A stretch of DNA of 64,000 nt from Paragorgia papillata (taxonomy: Eukaryota > Cnidaria > Anthozoa > Scleralcyonacea > Coralliidae). The position numbers and the translations under genes are program-made. Under the pieces are notes generated by a model. It worked only from the letters and a program-made list of their open reading frames with translations, did not search any database and was not told where the DNA came from. The DNA is taken from the NCBI GenBank assembly GCA_035771165.1, contig JAWNZC010000421.1, positions 535,001-599,000 of the forward strand. Reading direction: 5' to 3'. Of this stretch, positions 1-12,185 are shown in pieces (position 1 is the first letter of the stretch; every line of letters starts with the position of its first letter).

Positions 1-396
1 GACAACTTTATGCTGACATGGACCATTAACCCATTGCTGCTTGAGACAGCCAAAAACCACCCCTGTATTGTTTTATTTTGTCTGACAACAATGGGTTGAA
101 GCAGTTACTTTTAGAGAGCAGTGAAAGGTGGCAACTTTTGAGGAGCAGCTACTTCCAGGTTTATCTTGCATCTTGGAAAAAGGTGGTCACCTCCTTTTAC
201 AGGATGGGGGTGTTTATATGATATTGTGATCTGAGTTGGAATTGGGAAGGAATGAGTGATGACAGTAAAAGCAGATGTGAAAGAGACTAGGAAGTGGAGA
301 GCAAAAACTTCGAATCCCGAAGTCTGCCCACTCTCAAGTCTACCCCAGTCCCTTCTTTAATCTGCAAGTAGACCTCCCTTTTATATGGACGGTAAT
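1..396. other. Non-coding left edge with a repeat fragment
   Basis: No coding region is visible. Positions 27-104 resemble a dispersed repeat with the signature TTAACCCATTGCTGC at one end and CAATGGGTT at the other; related sequence recurs near 7740-7980 and 38930-39082. The remaining CCDC124 exons must lie left of the window, because no continuation of that protein is readable here. Confidence 0.4.
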
Positions 397-931
397 GCAC
401 GAATCAGTGTTAAGCCCGAGGGAGGGGGGGAGGCTGGGCAAAGGTGGGGGATTTGGTAAACATCTGTATCCTCACCCTACGGCATTTGCTCTTGAATCGT
501 GACCCTGGGATGGGGGCATTTAAATATTTCGAAAGGAAATTTTCACATGTTCCTAGGCAGAGGGGCAATTAGCCTGGTACCCTGGCCCAATCAAAGAATA
601 TGGGCCAGGTAACCACTAAAGACTTCTGCTTTCCTATTGGTTGAAATTTCACGCGTTTTTAGTGGCTATGAGTAAAACTGCAATCGTCATAAGTGGATTT
701 AGCCCTGATGATGCAAGAATGAGATTAGTGGTTACCTGGCCCATATTTATTTTGAAATTGGGCCAGGGTACCAGACTAAGGGGCAATTTGCCTACATTTG
801 ATCATAATTCTCGGCCCCAGGGTCGCGCTTTTGAACACTTCATTTAAAAAAATTCAAATCCCCCAGCTTTTGCCCGGTCTCCCCCCCCCCCCCCCCCACC
901 CCCCTCGGGCTTAATAACACTGATTCGTGCA
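397..931. repeat. Inverted repeat around a MITE
   Basis: The segment 397-455 (GCACGAATCAGTGTTAAGCC followed by a G-rich run) recurs in reverse complement at 850-931, including the G/C homopolymer. The two arms flank the 209-bp element at 570-778, so this is probably an older inverted-repeat element that a younger one entered. Confidence 0.55.
570..778. mobile_element. 209-bp MITE with 9-bp target duplication
   Basis: The ends are inverted repeats of about 50 bp, beginning TAGCCTGGTACCCTGGCCCA on the left and TAGTCTGGTACCCTGGCCCA on the complementary right end. The element is flanked by a perfect 9-bp direct repeat, AGGGGCAAT, at 561-569 and 779-787. A 9-bp duplication with long terminal repeats suggests a Mutator-type origin; the superfamily is an inference. 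Confidence 0.8.
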
Positions 932-1038
932 TATTGGACCCTCATCAATAATATATATCTAAATATTTTAAAAAGTAATAACGTATATTTAGTAGTAATC
1001 ATTACGACTAAAATATTCAATAAAATAAGCCGACGAAC

Positions 1039-1206
1039 TTTTCGTTCTTTCTTTTTCGCAGCATTCTTGTCACCAGACTCCCAGCTTTCCCAATATTTGT
1101 CCTCGTCTTGTTTTTCCTTCTTCTCTTTCTCCGCGGTCTTCCCCTCGGCTTTGCGTGCTCTGGCTGTCTCAGCTTTCGAGTTTGTCCCTTGGAATTTTTT
1201 AGGCAT
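1039..1206 (-). CDS. CCDC124: CCDC124, first coding exon (partial gene)
   Basis: The ATG at 1206 opens a 56-residue reading frame starting MPKKFQG, followed by a lysine/arginine/glutamate-rich helix with ARARKAEGK and a DKYWES block. This is the conserved N-terminus of coiled-coil domain-containing protein 124 (Lso2 family), a small basic protein that associates with ribosomes and the midbody. In-frame codons exist upstream of this ATG, but homology begins at MPKK. The exon probably ends after KKKERK at 1039. The donor there (GTTCGT) is poor, so the boundary is uncertain by some residues. Later exons would lie at lower coordinates, outside the window. Confidence 0.8.
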
Positions 1207-1221
1207 AGTTTGGAAAAACAA

Positions 1222-2192
1222 ACTTACTGAATGAAAGCACTTTGGTTAAAACCGTTTATAGAGTTTCATACTTCACCAAATTACAAAGCAGCCATCTTGT
1301 TTTTCAGCTTCGGTATTCACCGAAGATGTACCGACGTTTATACGATGTACGACGACAACTTACCGAGAAAAGTATAAATTCTTTTAGAATATATAAAATA
1401 TTGAGTAATTAATTAATTTGTTTTGCTTTCTACTTTATTATCGTTACATTTTGAATACGTAATATTATATTATATCATTAGGTTACTTTTGTAACGATCC
1501 AAGTTGATAAGGCCTGGGGAGGAGGGGGAAATACCAAAAAAAAATTCGTGCACAGGAAAAGTGGAGGGGGGGAAATTCATGCACAACAAATCAATAGGAA
1601 GAAAATATCGAGCAAGCTATATTAACAGAGTTCGGTTGTTCAAATTCTGGATAACATATTGGTGAATGGTGGATAAGTCCTATCCATTGCTATGGACCCT
1701 TTTTAATTTTAATAAGTGCAGAGTACATAATTTCCAAGGGTCTATATTTCTGTGTTTTTGTAGATTTTCTTGCACCATGCACTGTATTCTCTACAGGGCC
1801 TTTTTTAACATACAAGCTGGGGGACCAAGGCCCCCCTGCAGTCCCCCTTGAGCAAATCAGTAGTCAGTAGAGCGAGACATGGATGATTTTTTTATTGCTT
1901 CCGAAGTGTCAGTTTTATTTAAAAGCAAAACGTAATGCAAATTAAGGCTCGAGTTAAGGCCATATATTGCCATATATTTAAAACAGCTTATCATCTACGG
2001 AACTAATCCGAGACATTCCGAGTATAAACCGAGATTTGTCGGAACACACCGATCAGTGAGAATTTTTGTACTAGCTGTATTTTCCTGTTTCTCAGGAAAG
2101 GATATTTATAAAGGCAATATATAGTTTCTGTATGAAAGCTAAACTGATATATTAAAGAACTCAAGATCTGAAACCAAGAAAGTAGAATTGCA
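1222..2192. other. Intergenic, no gene seen
   Basis: This is A+T-rich sequence between the CCDC124 start and the small gene at 2253, and it should hold the promoters of both divergent genes. Two G-rich snippets near 1515-1585 share the words TTCGTGCACA and TTCATGCACA, the only repeat noticed. No reading frame looks like a protein. Confidence 0.5.
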
Positions 2193-2199
2193 TATAAAA
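2193..2199 (+). promoter_or_regulatory. TATA box of the small acidic gene
   Basis: TATAAAA lies 54 bp upstream of the ATG at 2253. Initiation about 30 bp downstream would leave a 5' UTR of roughly 25-30 bases. The assignment rests on motif and spacing only. Confidence 0.5.
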
Positions 2200-2252
2200 G
2201 CATACTTGAAAGCTTTTTGAATCAAAACTCAACATCCAATTCTAAAGAGAAA

Positions 2253-2546
2253 ATGGTGGATAAAAAGCAGGAAAAAGATGAGAAAGTGGAAGGTGAAATG
2301 GAAGTTAATGATGGTACCATTCCGGAGGATGTTGCCGATGGGGGTGAAGATATAAATGCTGGTCAAGAAATGGAAGAGGATTCTGAACAAGCTACAAATG
2401 AATTAACACAAACAGACTATCTTAATAAGAAACTTTTGGAGGCATTCTTGTCAAGAATAAATTCTTCTATTCCTGATAATTCAGAATCATCCGTTTCAAG
2501 CAAGAGTCATATGCCATCTGATTGGGCTGAAGACGGGCAGAACTGA
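2253..2546 (+). CDS. Small acidic protein, single exon, function unknown
   Basis: The ATG at 2253 (context AAAATGG) opens 97 codons ending in TGA at 2544-2546. The protein is charged throughout. A lysine/glutamate-rich N-terminal third is followed by an acidic stretch (EDVADGGEDINAGQEMEEDS), a likely helical segment TDYLNKKLLEAFLSRI, and a polar tail ending SDWAEDGQN. There is no signal peptide or membrane segment. I do not recognise the family; the leucine-rich helix is the part most likely to be conserved. A TATA box 54 bp upstream and AATAAA 16 bp after the stop support a complete, intronless gene. An upstream exon cannot be excluded. Confidence 0.6.
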   Translation: MVDKKQEKDEKVEGEMEVNDGTIPEDVADGGEDINAGQEMEEDSEQATNELTQTDYLNKKLLEAFLSRINSSIPDNSESSVSSKSHMPSDWAEDGQN

Positions 2547-2561
2547 TTATTATTTAGCAAC

Positions 2562-2567
2562 AATAAA
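2562..2567 (+). terminator. Poly(A) signal AATAAA
   Basis: AATAAA begins 16 bases after the stop codon of the small acidic gene, a normal distance for cleavage shortly downstream. Confidence 0.6.
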
Positions 2568-2829
2568 CACTAATAAAATATAGGCTTTATACATGTATCA
2601 CGTTATTACAGTACTGTGCATCTGGTAATACACTAGACCTTAGTCCTAAATGATTTAAAATTACTAGAATTCTTATTTTGTTGTGCAGCACCAAATAATT
2701 AGCTATTCCAGAAAAGGTCCATACCTCCCTCAGAAGCAATTTGCACCATCTATAATGTATGGCACTTCAAAAGTTGTCAGGGGCCTCCAGATCCAGAATT
2801 TTTTAGAGGGGGTTGGTATGCACCAAATA

Positions 2830-3429
2830 CAGTGCTGTGAGTAACTTCGTTACAAGTAACTAGTTACAGTAACTAGTTACATTTTTAACTGTTACTGAAA
2901 CTAGTTACTTTTTCTGAAGAAGTAACTGTAACTATAACTAGTTACTTTTTGAAGAAGTAACTATAACTAGTTACTTTTTTAAAGAACTGTAACTAGTTAC
3001 AATATTTGGTTTAAAAATGTGACTAGTATAGTTACTGATATTCAGTTGAGGATATAATTCTTTCTTGATAAAAATGGTTTTGATATAATAATAAAGGTAC
3101 ATTATGTACACATTTGACTATTTCTGCTTAGTGACAACTATATTTAGGCATTTAGCTGTAAAAACATAATTATGGTACTGGCATCTGCTTAAGTAACTTT
3201 GTAACTGTAACTGTAACTAGTTACTTTCTTTTCATTGTAACTTTTATTGGTAACTAGTTACTTTTCTAACGATGTAACTGTAACTAGTTACAAAATTTTT
3301 GAAGTAACTTTGTAACTGTAACTAGTTACTTTCTTTTCATTGTAACTTTTATCGGTAACTACTTACTTTTCTAACGATGTAACTGTAACTGTAACTAGTT
3401 ACAAAAATTATGTAACTTTTACAGCACTG
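2830..3429. mobile_element. 600-bp hAT-type MITE full of GTAACTAGTTAC palindromes
   Basis: The terminal inverted repeats are CAGTGCTGT at 2830 and ACAGCACTG ending at 3429. A perfect 8-bp target duplication, ACCAAATA, lies at 2822-2829 and 3430-3437. CAGTG-type ends plus 8 bp are diagnostic of the hAT superfamily. The interior is largely repeats of the 12-bp palindrome GTAACTAGTTAC and close variants, dense near both ends, with a central A+T-rich spacer (about 3010-3190) and no coding capacity. Confidence 0.92.
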
Positions 3430-3437
3430 ACCAAATA

Positions 3438-4031
3438 TGCAAGAAATGTCTACACCACAGGTCCCCAGAGGCATGTCCCCCAGAATATTTTTTTATTTTC
3501 TAAAGTTCTGAGGTCAGCAAATGATTGGTTACTCATTCCAGTCATCTTTTAGCAATCAAACTCAATAGGTATGGATATTAAAGACACACCTTACACAAGA
3601 CAGTACACACTCATACTTACATTCTCATCCAACATATATAAAATAGGAGATTTTATATTGGGGAGGCTAATTCCACCACCCTTGTAGAAATTGGGTCAGT
3701 TTACATCTTGTTCAAGGCACATCTTGTGTAAAACATCAGCTCTCATTTTAACAGCTATAATATGAATATCTAGCAGAAATAAATTTCAAGTTTAAAAAAT
3801 TCAAGTTTAAGGCTCTTTATATTCATATAGGAGGACAAATCTTCTAAACTGAGTGAAATTTTGATTAATATTTTGCTATTTTTTTGTTTTATTAATCGAC
3901 ATCTCATCTAATTTTTCATAACACTTTATTCGGAATTAATTTTGTTATACCATTATTTTGGAAGAGAATCTTGGGTTACCTGTAGATACATCTGAGGACC
4001 AATGAAAAGGAATCAAAACGTAAAGTGGCGG
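3438..4031. other. Intergenic, TIPIN upstream region
   Basis: No gene is visible between the hAT element and the TIPIN promoter. The sequence is A+T-rich with a short AATTCAAGTTTAA duplication near 3786-3812. Confidence 0.5.
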
Positions 4032-4044
4032 TTTTTCGCGGGAA
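4032..4044 (+). promoter_or_regulatory. E2F-like site upstream of TIPIN
   Basis: TTTTTCGCGGGAA, a near-perfect E2F/DP consensus, ends about 45 bp before the TIPIN start codon. TIPIN acts at replication forks, and such genes are commonly driven by E2F in S phase. The site is seen directly; its use is inferred. Confidence 0.55.
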
Positions 4045-4089
4045 TCGACAAATATCTCTTCACACTGAAAGAAATCATTGAGTATTGCT

Positions 4090-6983
4090 ATGGACGATCT
4101 GGAGATTGATGATCACGTCGAACCATCGGTTTTTGGTGAAGAAGACGATGATCCTTTCGCCATTCCACCGCCATTAGCTCCACTGCCTCCTCCGGGGGAA
4201 GACACGACTGATATTCAGCAACAAAATGGCGTTTTGAATTTGGATGGCGAGAATGAAGCCGCCGGAGAGGCGGACAAAGAGAAAACTAAGAAAAAGACCG
4301 CCAGACCTCGAGTGAAATTAAACGAAGCAAGGTGAGCCTTTCCCAATGGAAGAAGGTTAACATAGGAGGTTAAACATTTTGAAATACCGAAGCAACGACA
4401 ACGATTCTCGGATTCTGATCTCAGTCTGTGTGGTACATATGTACTTCCACTATTAATAAATTATGGGATAAATTTTCCAACTTTCAGAGAATTGATTACT
4501 GCAGTCTAGTAATCTATGTATTTCAATCAAATGTTTATTCCAGAAAAATTGCCCAACGTCTAGAATGATGCTGGAACTATAATAAATAATCATAATTATA
4601 CTGTATTCAATAATTTTATGTAGTTTTATTTAATTTTATTTAACCCATTTCTGCCTAGACTTGCTAAAGGTTCTCGCCAGGCATTACATTTATGTAGATC
4701 AATTACAAAGCGATATAATATATAATTTTCTATTCTCCTGTTTGCAGGTTATGTTCTGAGAAAGGTATTGCAGCAATGAAAAAATTATGTGTTGACATAA
4801 AGTTTAAAGGGAAGGGACATGAGGTAATGTTATTGTGAGAAGAACTACTTAAGTCTTCTTGTTCATCTATACTTATGTAATAAATGTTTTCAAATAAACT
4901 TGATTGCTGTCAGTAATTGCTGTACGTAATAGATATCAGAAGTCTCTGAAGCCATAAATGTTTCAACATCTTTTGGCCCATGTTTACAGTATTCTTTCAA
5001 CACTATTGTTTTCAGGCTTCGGATTTGAACAAACTTCTGCAGCAGTTTGAACATTGGGCTCAATGTCTCATGCCAAGTTGGCCATTTGAAAATGTGGTTA
5101 AGAAGTGCGAGAAACTTGGTCCAAAAAGATTTGTAAAGGTAAGGTTAACTTCCTACTGTAACAATAGTGAAATGTGTTCAAAAAGGCCCAGGGGAGGTCG
5201 AGGTTAACCTTATATTATGTTGAGTAAACTTAATGATTATTTTTTGACAGAATGAGCTACAACGGCTAAGGCAACACGAAGATGAAATTCTCAGAGGTGA
5301 ATCAGAAGGCGAAGCAGATGAATTAGGCACTGGTGTAGGTATGTAACATAAATGCCAAGTTTTTAATAATTTTCTCTGGCATTTGGAAATGTTCTGACCT
5401 TTTAAGATGAACAAGAAAAAGGTACCAGTACTATAACTAAGACTTAACCTTGGCTGGTAAAATTGCATGACATTTAGGACAGAGTAAAAAGGCAATTTTA
5501 AGTGTATGTAATATTAATTTTGTTTTAAATTAAGGTCAAACTGCCACAAATGGGGAGGAACCACAACAGCAAGAAACACAGGTAAAGAGTACTGTATGTC
5601 CTAGACTTTTGAATTTTGTTCATTCTTTTTTCTAATTTTTAAAAACTTTTCTTGTGACCTCATATTTTTGTTCATGGACAGGTGCCACAAGAAGAAAGGC
5701 CTGTTGAGTTGACCGAAGAACAAATGGAAAGAATCAGAAAGAACCGAGAACTTGCCTTTGCAAGAAGGGAGGCCCTTAGGCAAAGAAACTTGCAAGCAGA
5801 AGCAAGCCAATCTGGTAAAATTCATTACATGTACAGTATACAGCAAGGGGGAAATATCTATTTTGGGCCCCTGATGTCACTTTACATATGTTAGAGCCCT
5901 GCTTTCTTACAATCAAAAACTCTAATCTTTAGAATTTTAGGGGGCCCCTCTCTTTGGGGCAACTTGCTGCCCCTGCCTTTCCCTCTTGGCACTTACACAT
6001 TTCTCTGTATTTCTGCAGTGCATCACCCTTCATGTTAAGGTTACTGTACATGTAAGAGTGTTGTACATGTATCAAAGTTACTATACATAGAAAATATATT
6101 TTTTAAATATTCTTTTGTTATTTCAGAAACTACAACAGAAGTGCCAGAAACAACGCAAAGTCCTTCTGAGGAATGTAATTTCAATGACTTGGATGAGAAC
6201 TCCAATGTAGCCCCTGGCACTGATGAAGATAGTACTGACACTGCAATGGAAGCACAAAGGATGAATGAAAGTCCAACTGAGGAATCCCATCAAGACCAGC
6301 CTAGTGAATCCAATCAAACTGCAGATCCAGCTGCTGAGCTTAAAATGGATACAGATCCCAATGTACAAGAAGTTTCAGAAGAACAACCAATGCAAAGTAA
6401 TACTCCTGTTGAAAAACATGACACGCTTGATGAAGAAAATGGTACTTCGCACACTGTTACTGATAGCATTGATCAACTTGATACACGTACTAAGACAGAT
6501 GAAACTTCAGAAATACCAACAGAGAACACAAATTTAAATGAAACATCTGAAATTGAATATCCAAAGGAAATTGCTGATGCAAACCCAATTGAATCTGAAG
6601 AAGTGGAGTATGTAAGACCAAACAATGAAACAAATTTGGTTACAGATGAGAAGGAGATCGTTGAACAGCCAGTTGCTGATGAAATTGATCAAATAGCTGC
6701 ATCTACAGAAGAAGTAACAGAGGTAAAAAGAAATGATACAAGAACCACTGACAAGCTGGATCTAGAAAATGGTGAAAGGGAAATTCAAGACATGGTTGAC
6801 AATGGTAGTGATGAAATGGACACAGGTACTAGCAGTACTGTTATAATTGAAGAAGAAACTTCAGCAGATTTACCAAAAGAGGACATGGAAACAACTCACA
6901 GTACAACAGCTTGTATAAATGAAATTTCAGATACAACCACTGACAATATTGATCAAACGGTTGAAATGGATACAGAATCCTAA
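4090..6983 (+). CDS. TIPIN: TIPIN, TIMELESS-interacting protein (Swi3/Csm3 family)
   Basis: TIPIN partners TIMELESS in the fork protection complex, which stabilises stalled replication forks and supports the S-phase checkpoint. Exons: 4090-4331, 4748-4823, 5016-5138, 5251-5338, 5535-5581, 5682-5814, 6127-6983. All have GT-AG ends and compatible phases, giving 521 residues. Residues 1-80 are acidic and proline-rich. Residues about 78-150 are the Swi3 domain, with KGIAAMKKL, FKGKGHE, the FEHWAQCLMP block and FENVVKKCEKLG. Residues 192-236 hold a conserved helix, LTEEQMERIRKNRELAFARR, also present in vertebrate TIPIN. The last exon encodes about 285 residues of acidic, threonine-rich, low-complexity tail, making the protein far longer than the human protein of about 300 residues. 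The first ATG in frame at 4090 was taken as the start. Confidence 0.95.
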
Positions 6984-8231
6984 TGGTTCAGCAGTAGAAA
7001 AAAGTAAATACACCTTCTACGGTACACTCACTCTCTTTATTGTAGGAGAGTATCAAGCTAGTTGACTAGTTTAATTATACTTTTTACAAGACAAAGACCT
7101 CACCATTAAAACATAATATGGCTTATTTTTTTAGTTTTTGATTTTAGTTTAGAGAGTAGTTGACTAAGTTCAACTTTGGTGGCAAGCCAGCAGTAGAATG
7201 TCATGGAAATATACAGGTACATCATGATCATCGCAAATAATTTATCAGAGAATTTAAAGATTGTGGTTTCGGGGCCAGAAAACAGTTTCCCTCGGTGCTA
7301 GTAAATACTGTATTTGTTTAATACTGTGTGTTTAACCATCTTAGTTGAATTTGGAATTTAATTATGTAATTTAATTTAAAAAAGTATAATTATTACCATA
7401 CCTTTCTTGATAAACCACATTTCCAATACAGTATACTTACCAAGCTTTTGGAGGGCCCATTGACTAAAGGTCTTCATCAAAGGAATCTGTCAACATGCTG
7501 TTGACTCACATTATATAAAGTATATTACTGTCAGTATTTTTTCCACTTTTATTGATATTTCATTGTATTCATTGTATTACATCTATTATTTACAAAAGTT
7601 GTTTCATTGGCTTAACTCAACACCAGATTGTTGTCAAATATTTGTTTATCTTCAACCCATTCCTGTGTGGCTGACATCTTAAATTTTACTTGGGCTAATG
7701 CCAGATAATTTTTTCATATGGAGTCTGTCTGGGCAGGAAATGGAATGGGCTAAGGATTTGTTAATCCATTGCATGCTGCCTATGCCAGTTTGTGGGGGTC
7801 CCTCTTTGACAAGTAAAATTGTCTGGTGTTTGACAGTAAAACAGTACAGGCTGTTTTATAGCAAGAATGGGAAAAGACTCGTTTACTACCCATAATCCAT
7901 TGCTGTCAAGATTCTCCCTTTAAGTAAAACAATAAGAGGGCCATTTTGGGCTGACTCAGGACAGAATAGGTTAGCCCATTCCTGCCTATGACAGCCTTTG
8001 GCTTTATTATTTTATTCTGGTTCACACCAGATAATTTTATTCAGCAGAAGAAAGAGGCTGCCTGAGGCCACCAGCCTTGACATGGATCATTGCTTACACT
8101 GCTTTTGAAGCTTACTGTAGTCACACACTTGCCTTTTACCACATCAAAATTTCCACCGAGCACCTCCAGAAGCTGAAGTCCAATAACAAAGCTTTTAAAG
8201 CTTCAACCACTGTGCTTGTTGAACCACTCCT
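6984..8231. other. Convergent intergenic region TIPIN/AK6
   Basis: TIPIN (+) and AK6 (-) converge here. ATTAAA at about 7104 may be the TIPIN poly(A) signal, and TTTATT near 8003 (AATAAA on the minus strand) may serve AK6. From about 7660 to 7990 are diverged copies of the CCCATTCCTG / AATGGG repeat also seen at the left edge. No gene is visible. Confidence 0.45.
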
Positions 8232-10219
<1,988 letters not shown>

Positions 10220-10551
10220 TCAAATTACGGATTTATTTCAAATATATGGGAGTTTTTTCAGTTTTCAGCTGGCTTGAGCGACTGTTTACTGTAGTTTTGT
10301 CGCGCTCGCGTTGCGGTTTCAAGTCGCACGCGTCCAAAGCCAGTTATTTACACGCGGATTCTCCTGAGAAAAAATGTTATAATTATATCATGTCGCTCGA
10401 AAATATCATTTTCATGGACTTTAGTCCGCAGTCGAAATTGGTAACTAATGACCGAAAGAACGTCGAAAGGAAGGAGCTTTTGCAAATGAAAGAATAGTTC
10501 ACGGTCAACAAATAAATTTCCAACGCAGCTAGATAAAGAATCAGACATTTA

Positions 10552-10907
10552 AGCTCTGTTTACACGGCCAAAATTTAAGCACGTGCGCCACCTTGGTGCG
10601 TTCACACTGTCCCAACGGTGGGCGGAGATAAGACCCTGGGTACGAGGTTGACACTGTCCATGCACTGTCATTTAATAATCCCTTACTAAAACACGTGCAC
10701 CATTATTCAACATGGCGGACGAGCTATATTTTTGGTTTTGGAAGCTTCGTATCACTACTATGGATAGCGTGCGTCAAAGAACAACGGAAGACATCGGTAC
10801 ACGAGAAAGATTAATTTACGCCGATCTGTTTACACGGACATTTTAAGCCCGCTTAAAGTCAGATGTGGCTCAGATCCCACTTAAATTTTGGCTTTGTAAA
10901 CAGGGCT
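10552..10907. mobile_element. Harbinger-type MITE, 356 bp
   Basis: Ends AGCTCTGTTTACACGGCC and, on the complement, AGCCCTGTTTACAAAGCC form terminal repeats of about 28 bp. Flanking TTA at 10549-10551 and 10908-10910 fits PIF/Harbinger. The interior contains a short open frame from an ATGGCGGAC start near 10711 of about 45 codons, encoding MADELYFWFWKL and more, possibly a relic of a transposon or host 5' exon. Confidence 0.8.
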
Positions 10908-10910
10908 TTA

Positions 10911-11207
10911 GAATTTGATAAGTAATAGATAAAGCACGAGCAGCGATCTGTATCTGATTTACAAGGCGAGCCGAAGGCGAGCCGTAGTAAATCAGATACA
11001 GATCGGCTGCGAATGCTTTATCGTACTTATCAAATGGACGCATCTAAATAGTCATGTTTTCAAACTATTTTTCAAGTTGGAGTGATTTTAGCTAAGTAAA
11101 TTGAGGAAAAAGTTTATGTTAATCAGGACGATTCTGTATCCGATTTACAACCTCTGCTACGGTATTGATTTCTTTTGTGTTTTCCTCATGAATTATTAAT
11201 GAATTTG
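10911..11207 (+). repeat. Hairpin unit P1 with threefold module
   Basis: Long imperfect hairpin 10913-11035: arms 10913-10968 and 10979-11034, loop of the type GGCGAGCCGAAGGCGAGCC. The tail of about 170 bp ends CCTCATGAATTATTAATGAA. The module CTGTATCTGATTTACA (10948-10963) is repeated inverted at 10987-11001, and directly in the tail as CTGTATCCGATTTACA (11134-11149). The unit abuts P2 head to tail. Confidence 0.75.
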
Positions 11208-11505
11208 ATAAGTAATATTTAAAACACGAGCAGCAGTGTTTTATCAGATTTAAAACACGAGGCGATAGCCGAGTGTTTTAGATCTGATAAAACACGTACT
11301 GCGAATGTTTTGAATAGCTTCAAAAACGACCCATTTGGTAAGTTCATTGGCGTAGTAAGTTTGAAAAATAACGTTGTCTAAGCCGAGAAAATCAAAGCTA
11401 ACGTTTATGTAAATCAGGAGGATTTTTTATCAGATATAAAACCACGGACATGGTACTGATTTCCTTTGTGTTTTCCTCATGAATTTATTAATGAGTTTTT
11501 TAAGT
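11208..11505 (+). repeat. Hairpin unit P2 with a different module
   Basis: Same scaffold as P1 (start TTTGATAAGTAATA, loop CGAGGCGATAGCCGAG, tail with GAGAAAATCAAAGCTAA and CCTCATGAATT), but the module is TTTTATCAGATTTAAA (11240-11255). It is inverted at 11276-11291 and direct in the tail at 11425-11440 as TTTTATCAGATATAAA. Confidence 0.75.
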
Positions 11506-11650
11506 AAGTTTAAATATTCGCGTCCGATCTTTATCGGCATCTACAATGGCTCGCCTTTGGCTCGCCATTGTAAATGCCATGCATAAAGATCGGCCGCTCA
11601 TATTTTAACTACTACTTCAAAAACTCATTAATAATTCATGAGCAAATCGT
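11506..11650 (-). repeat. Hairpin unit P4 (truncated, inverted)
   Basis: Hairpin arms at about 11524-11549 and 11563-11594 with loop GGCTCGCCTTTGGCTCGCC. It is flanked at 11622-11645 by the family's tail-end motif ACTCATTAATAATTCATGAG in reverse orientation, and its stem sequence differs from P1 and P2. Confidence 0.65.
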
Positions 11651-11753
11651 CAAATCAGAGCTTGTAAATCGGTCACATGCACGCCTGTTTATACCCGATA
11701 AAGTAAGATTATTCAACTGGGATGACAATAGATCTCATTATCAAACCTTTTCT

Positions 11754-11829
11754 CTTATTAGTATTCTTTATATAAAGCATACTAATAAGGATCCTTATTA
11801 GTATGCTTTATATAAAGAATACTAATAAG
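11754..11829. repeat. 76-bp perfect palindrome
   Basis: Two arms of 36 bp, each beginning CTTATTAGTATTCTTTATA, meet at a central GATC with no mismatch. Perfect palindromes of this size are unstable, so it is recent or maintained. Confidence 0.9.
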
Positions 11830-12185
11830 CAACAAAACGTAATTCATCACAACATTAATCACACAAACAAATCAGTTTAATTCTTTATTTCACACCATCA
11901 TGCAATCAAACACTTCATTTAAGTTTCAAGACAACACAGTTCTATATCTCAATTTCCATGAAATAACTTACTTTTCGACAAAATTAAACGTACAGTTATT
12001 GAAAACAGATCTAGTAAGGGTCTCTCTTACATAAATATGATCGTCTGGTAATGGAATATTGCACAACACATCATCAGGAACTTCAAAGTTAACGTCTCAG
12101 TCTAACATAAAAATAAAAAAAATGTCAAGATAATCGTACATTCTGTGCTCTAGTTCTAAACGTTGATAAACCTCTTACAAGGAAA

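Noticed and set aside
641..847. 68-codon plus-strand frame near the left edge
   Set aside because: Starts without ATG and runs through the MITE and its target duplication.
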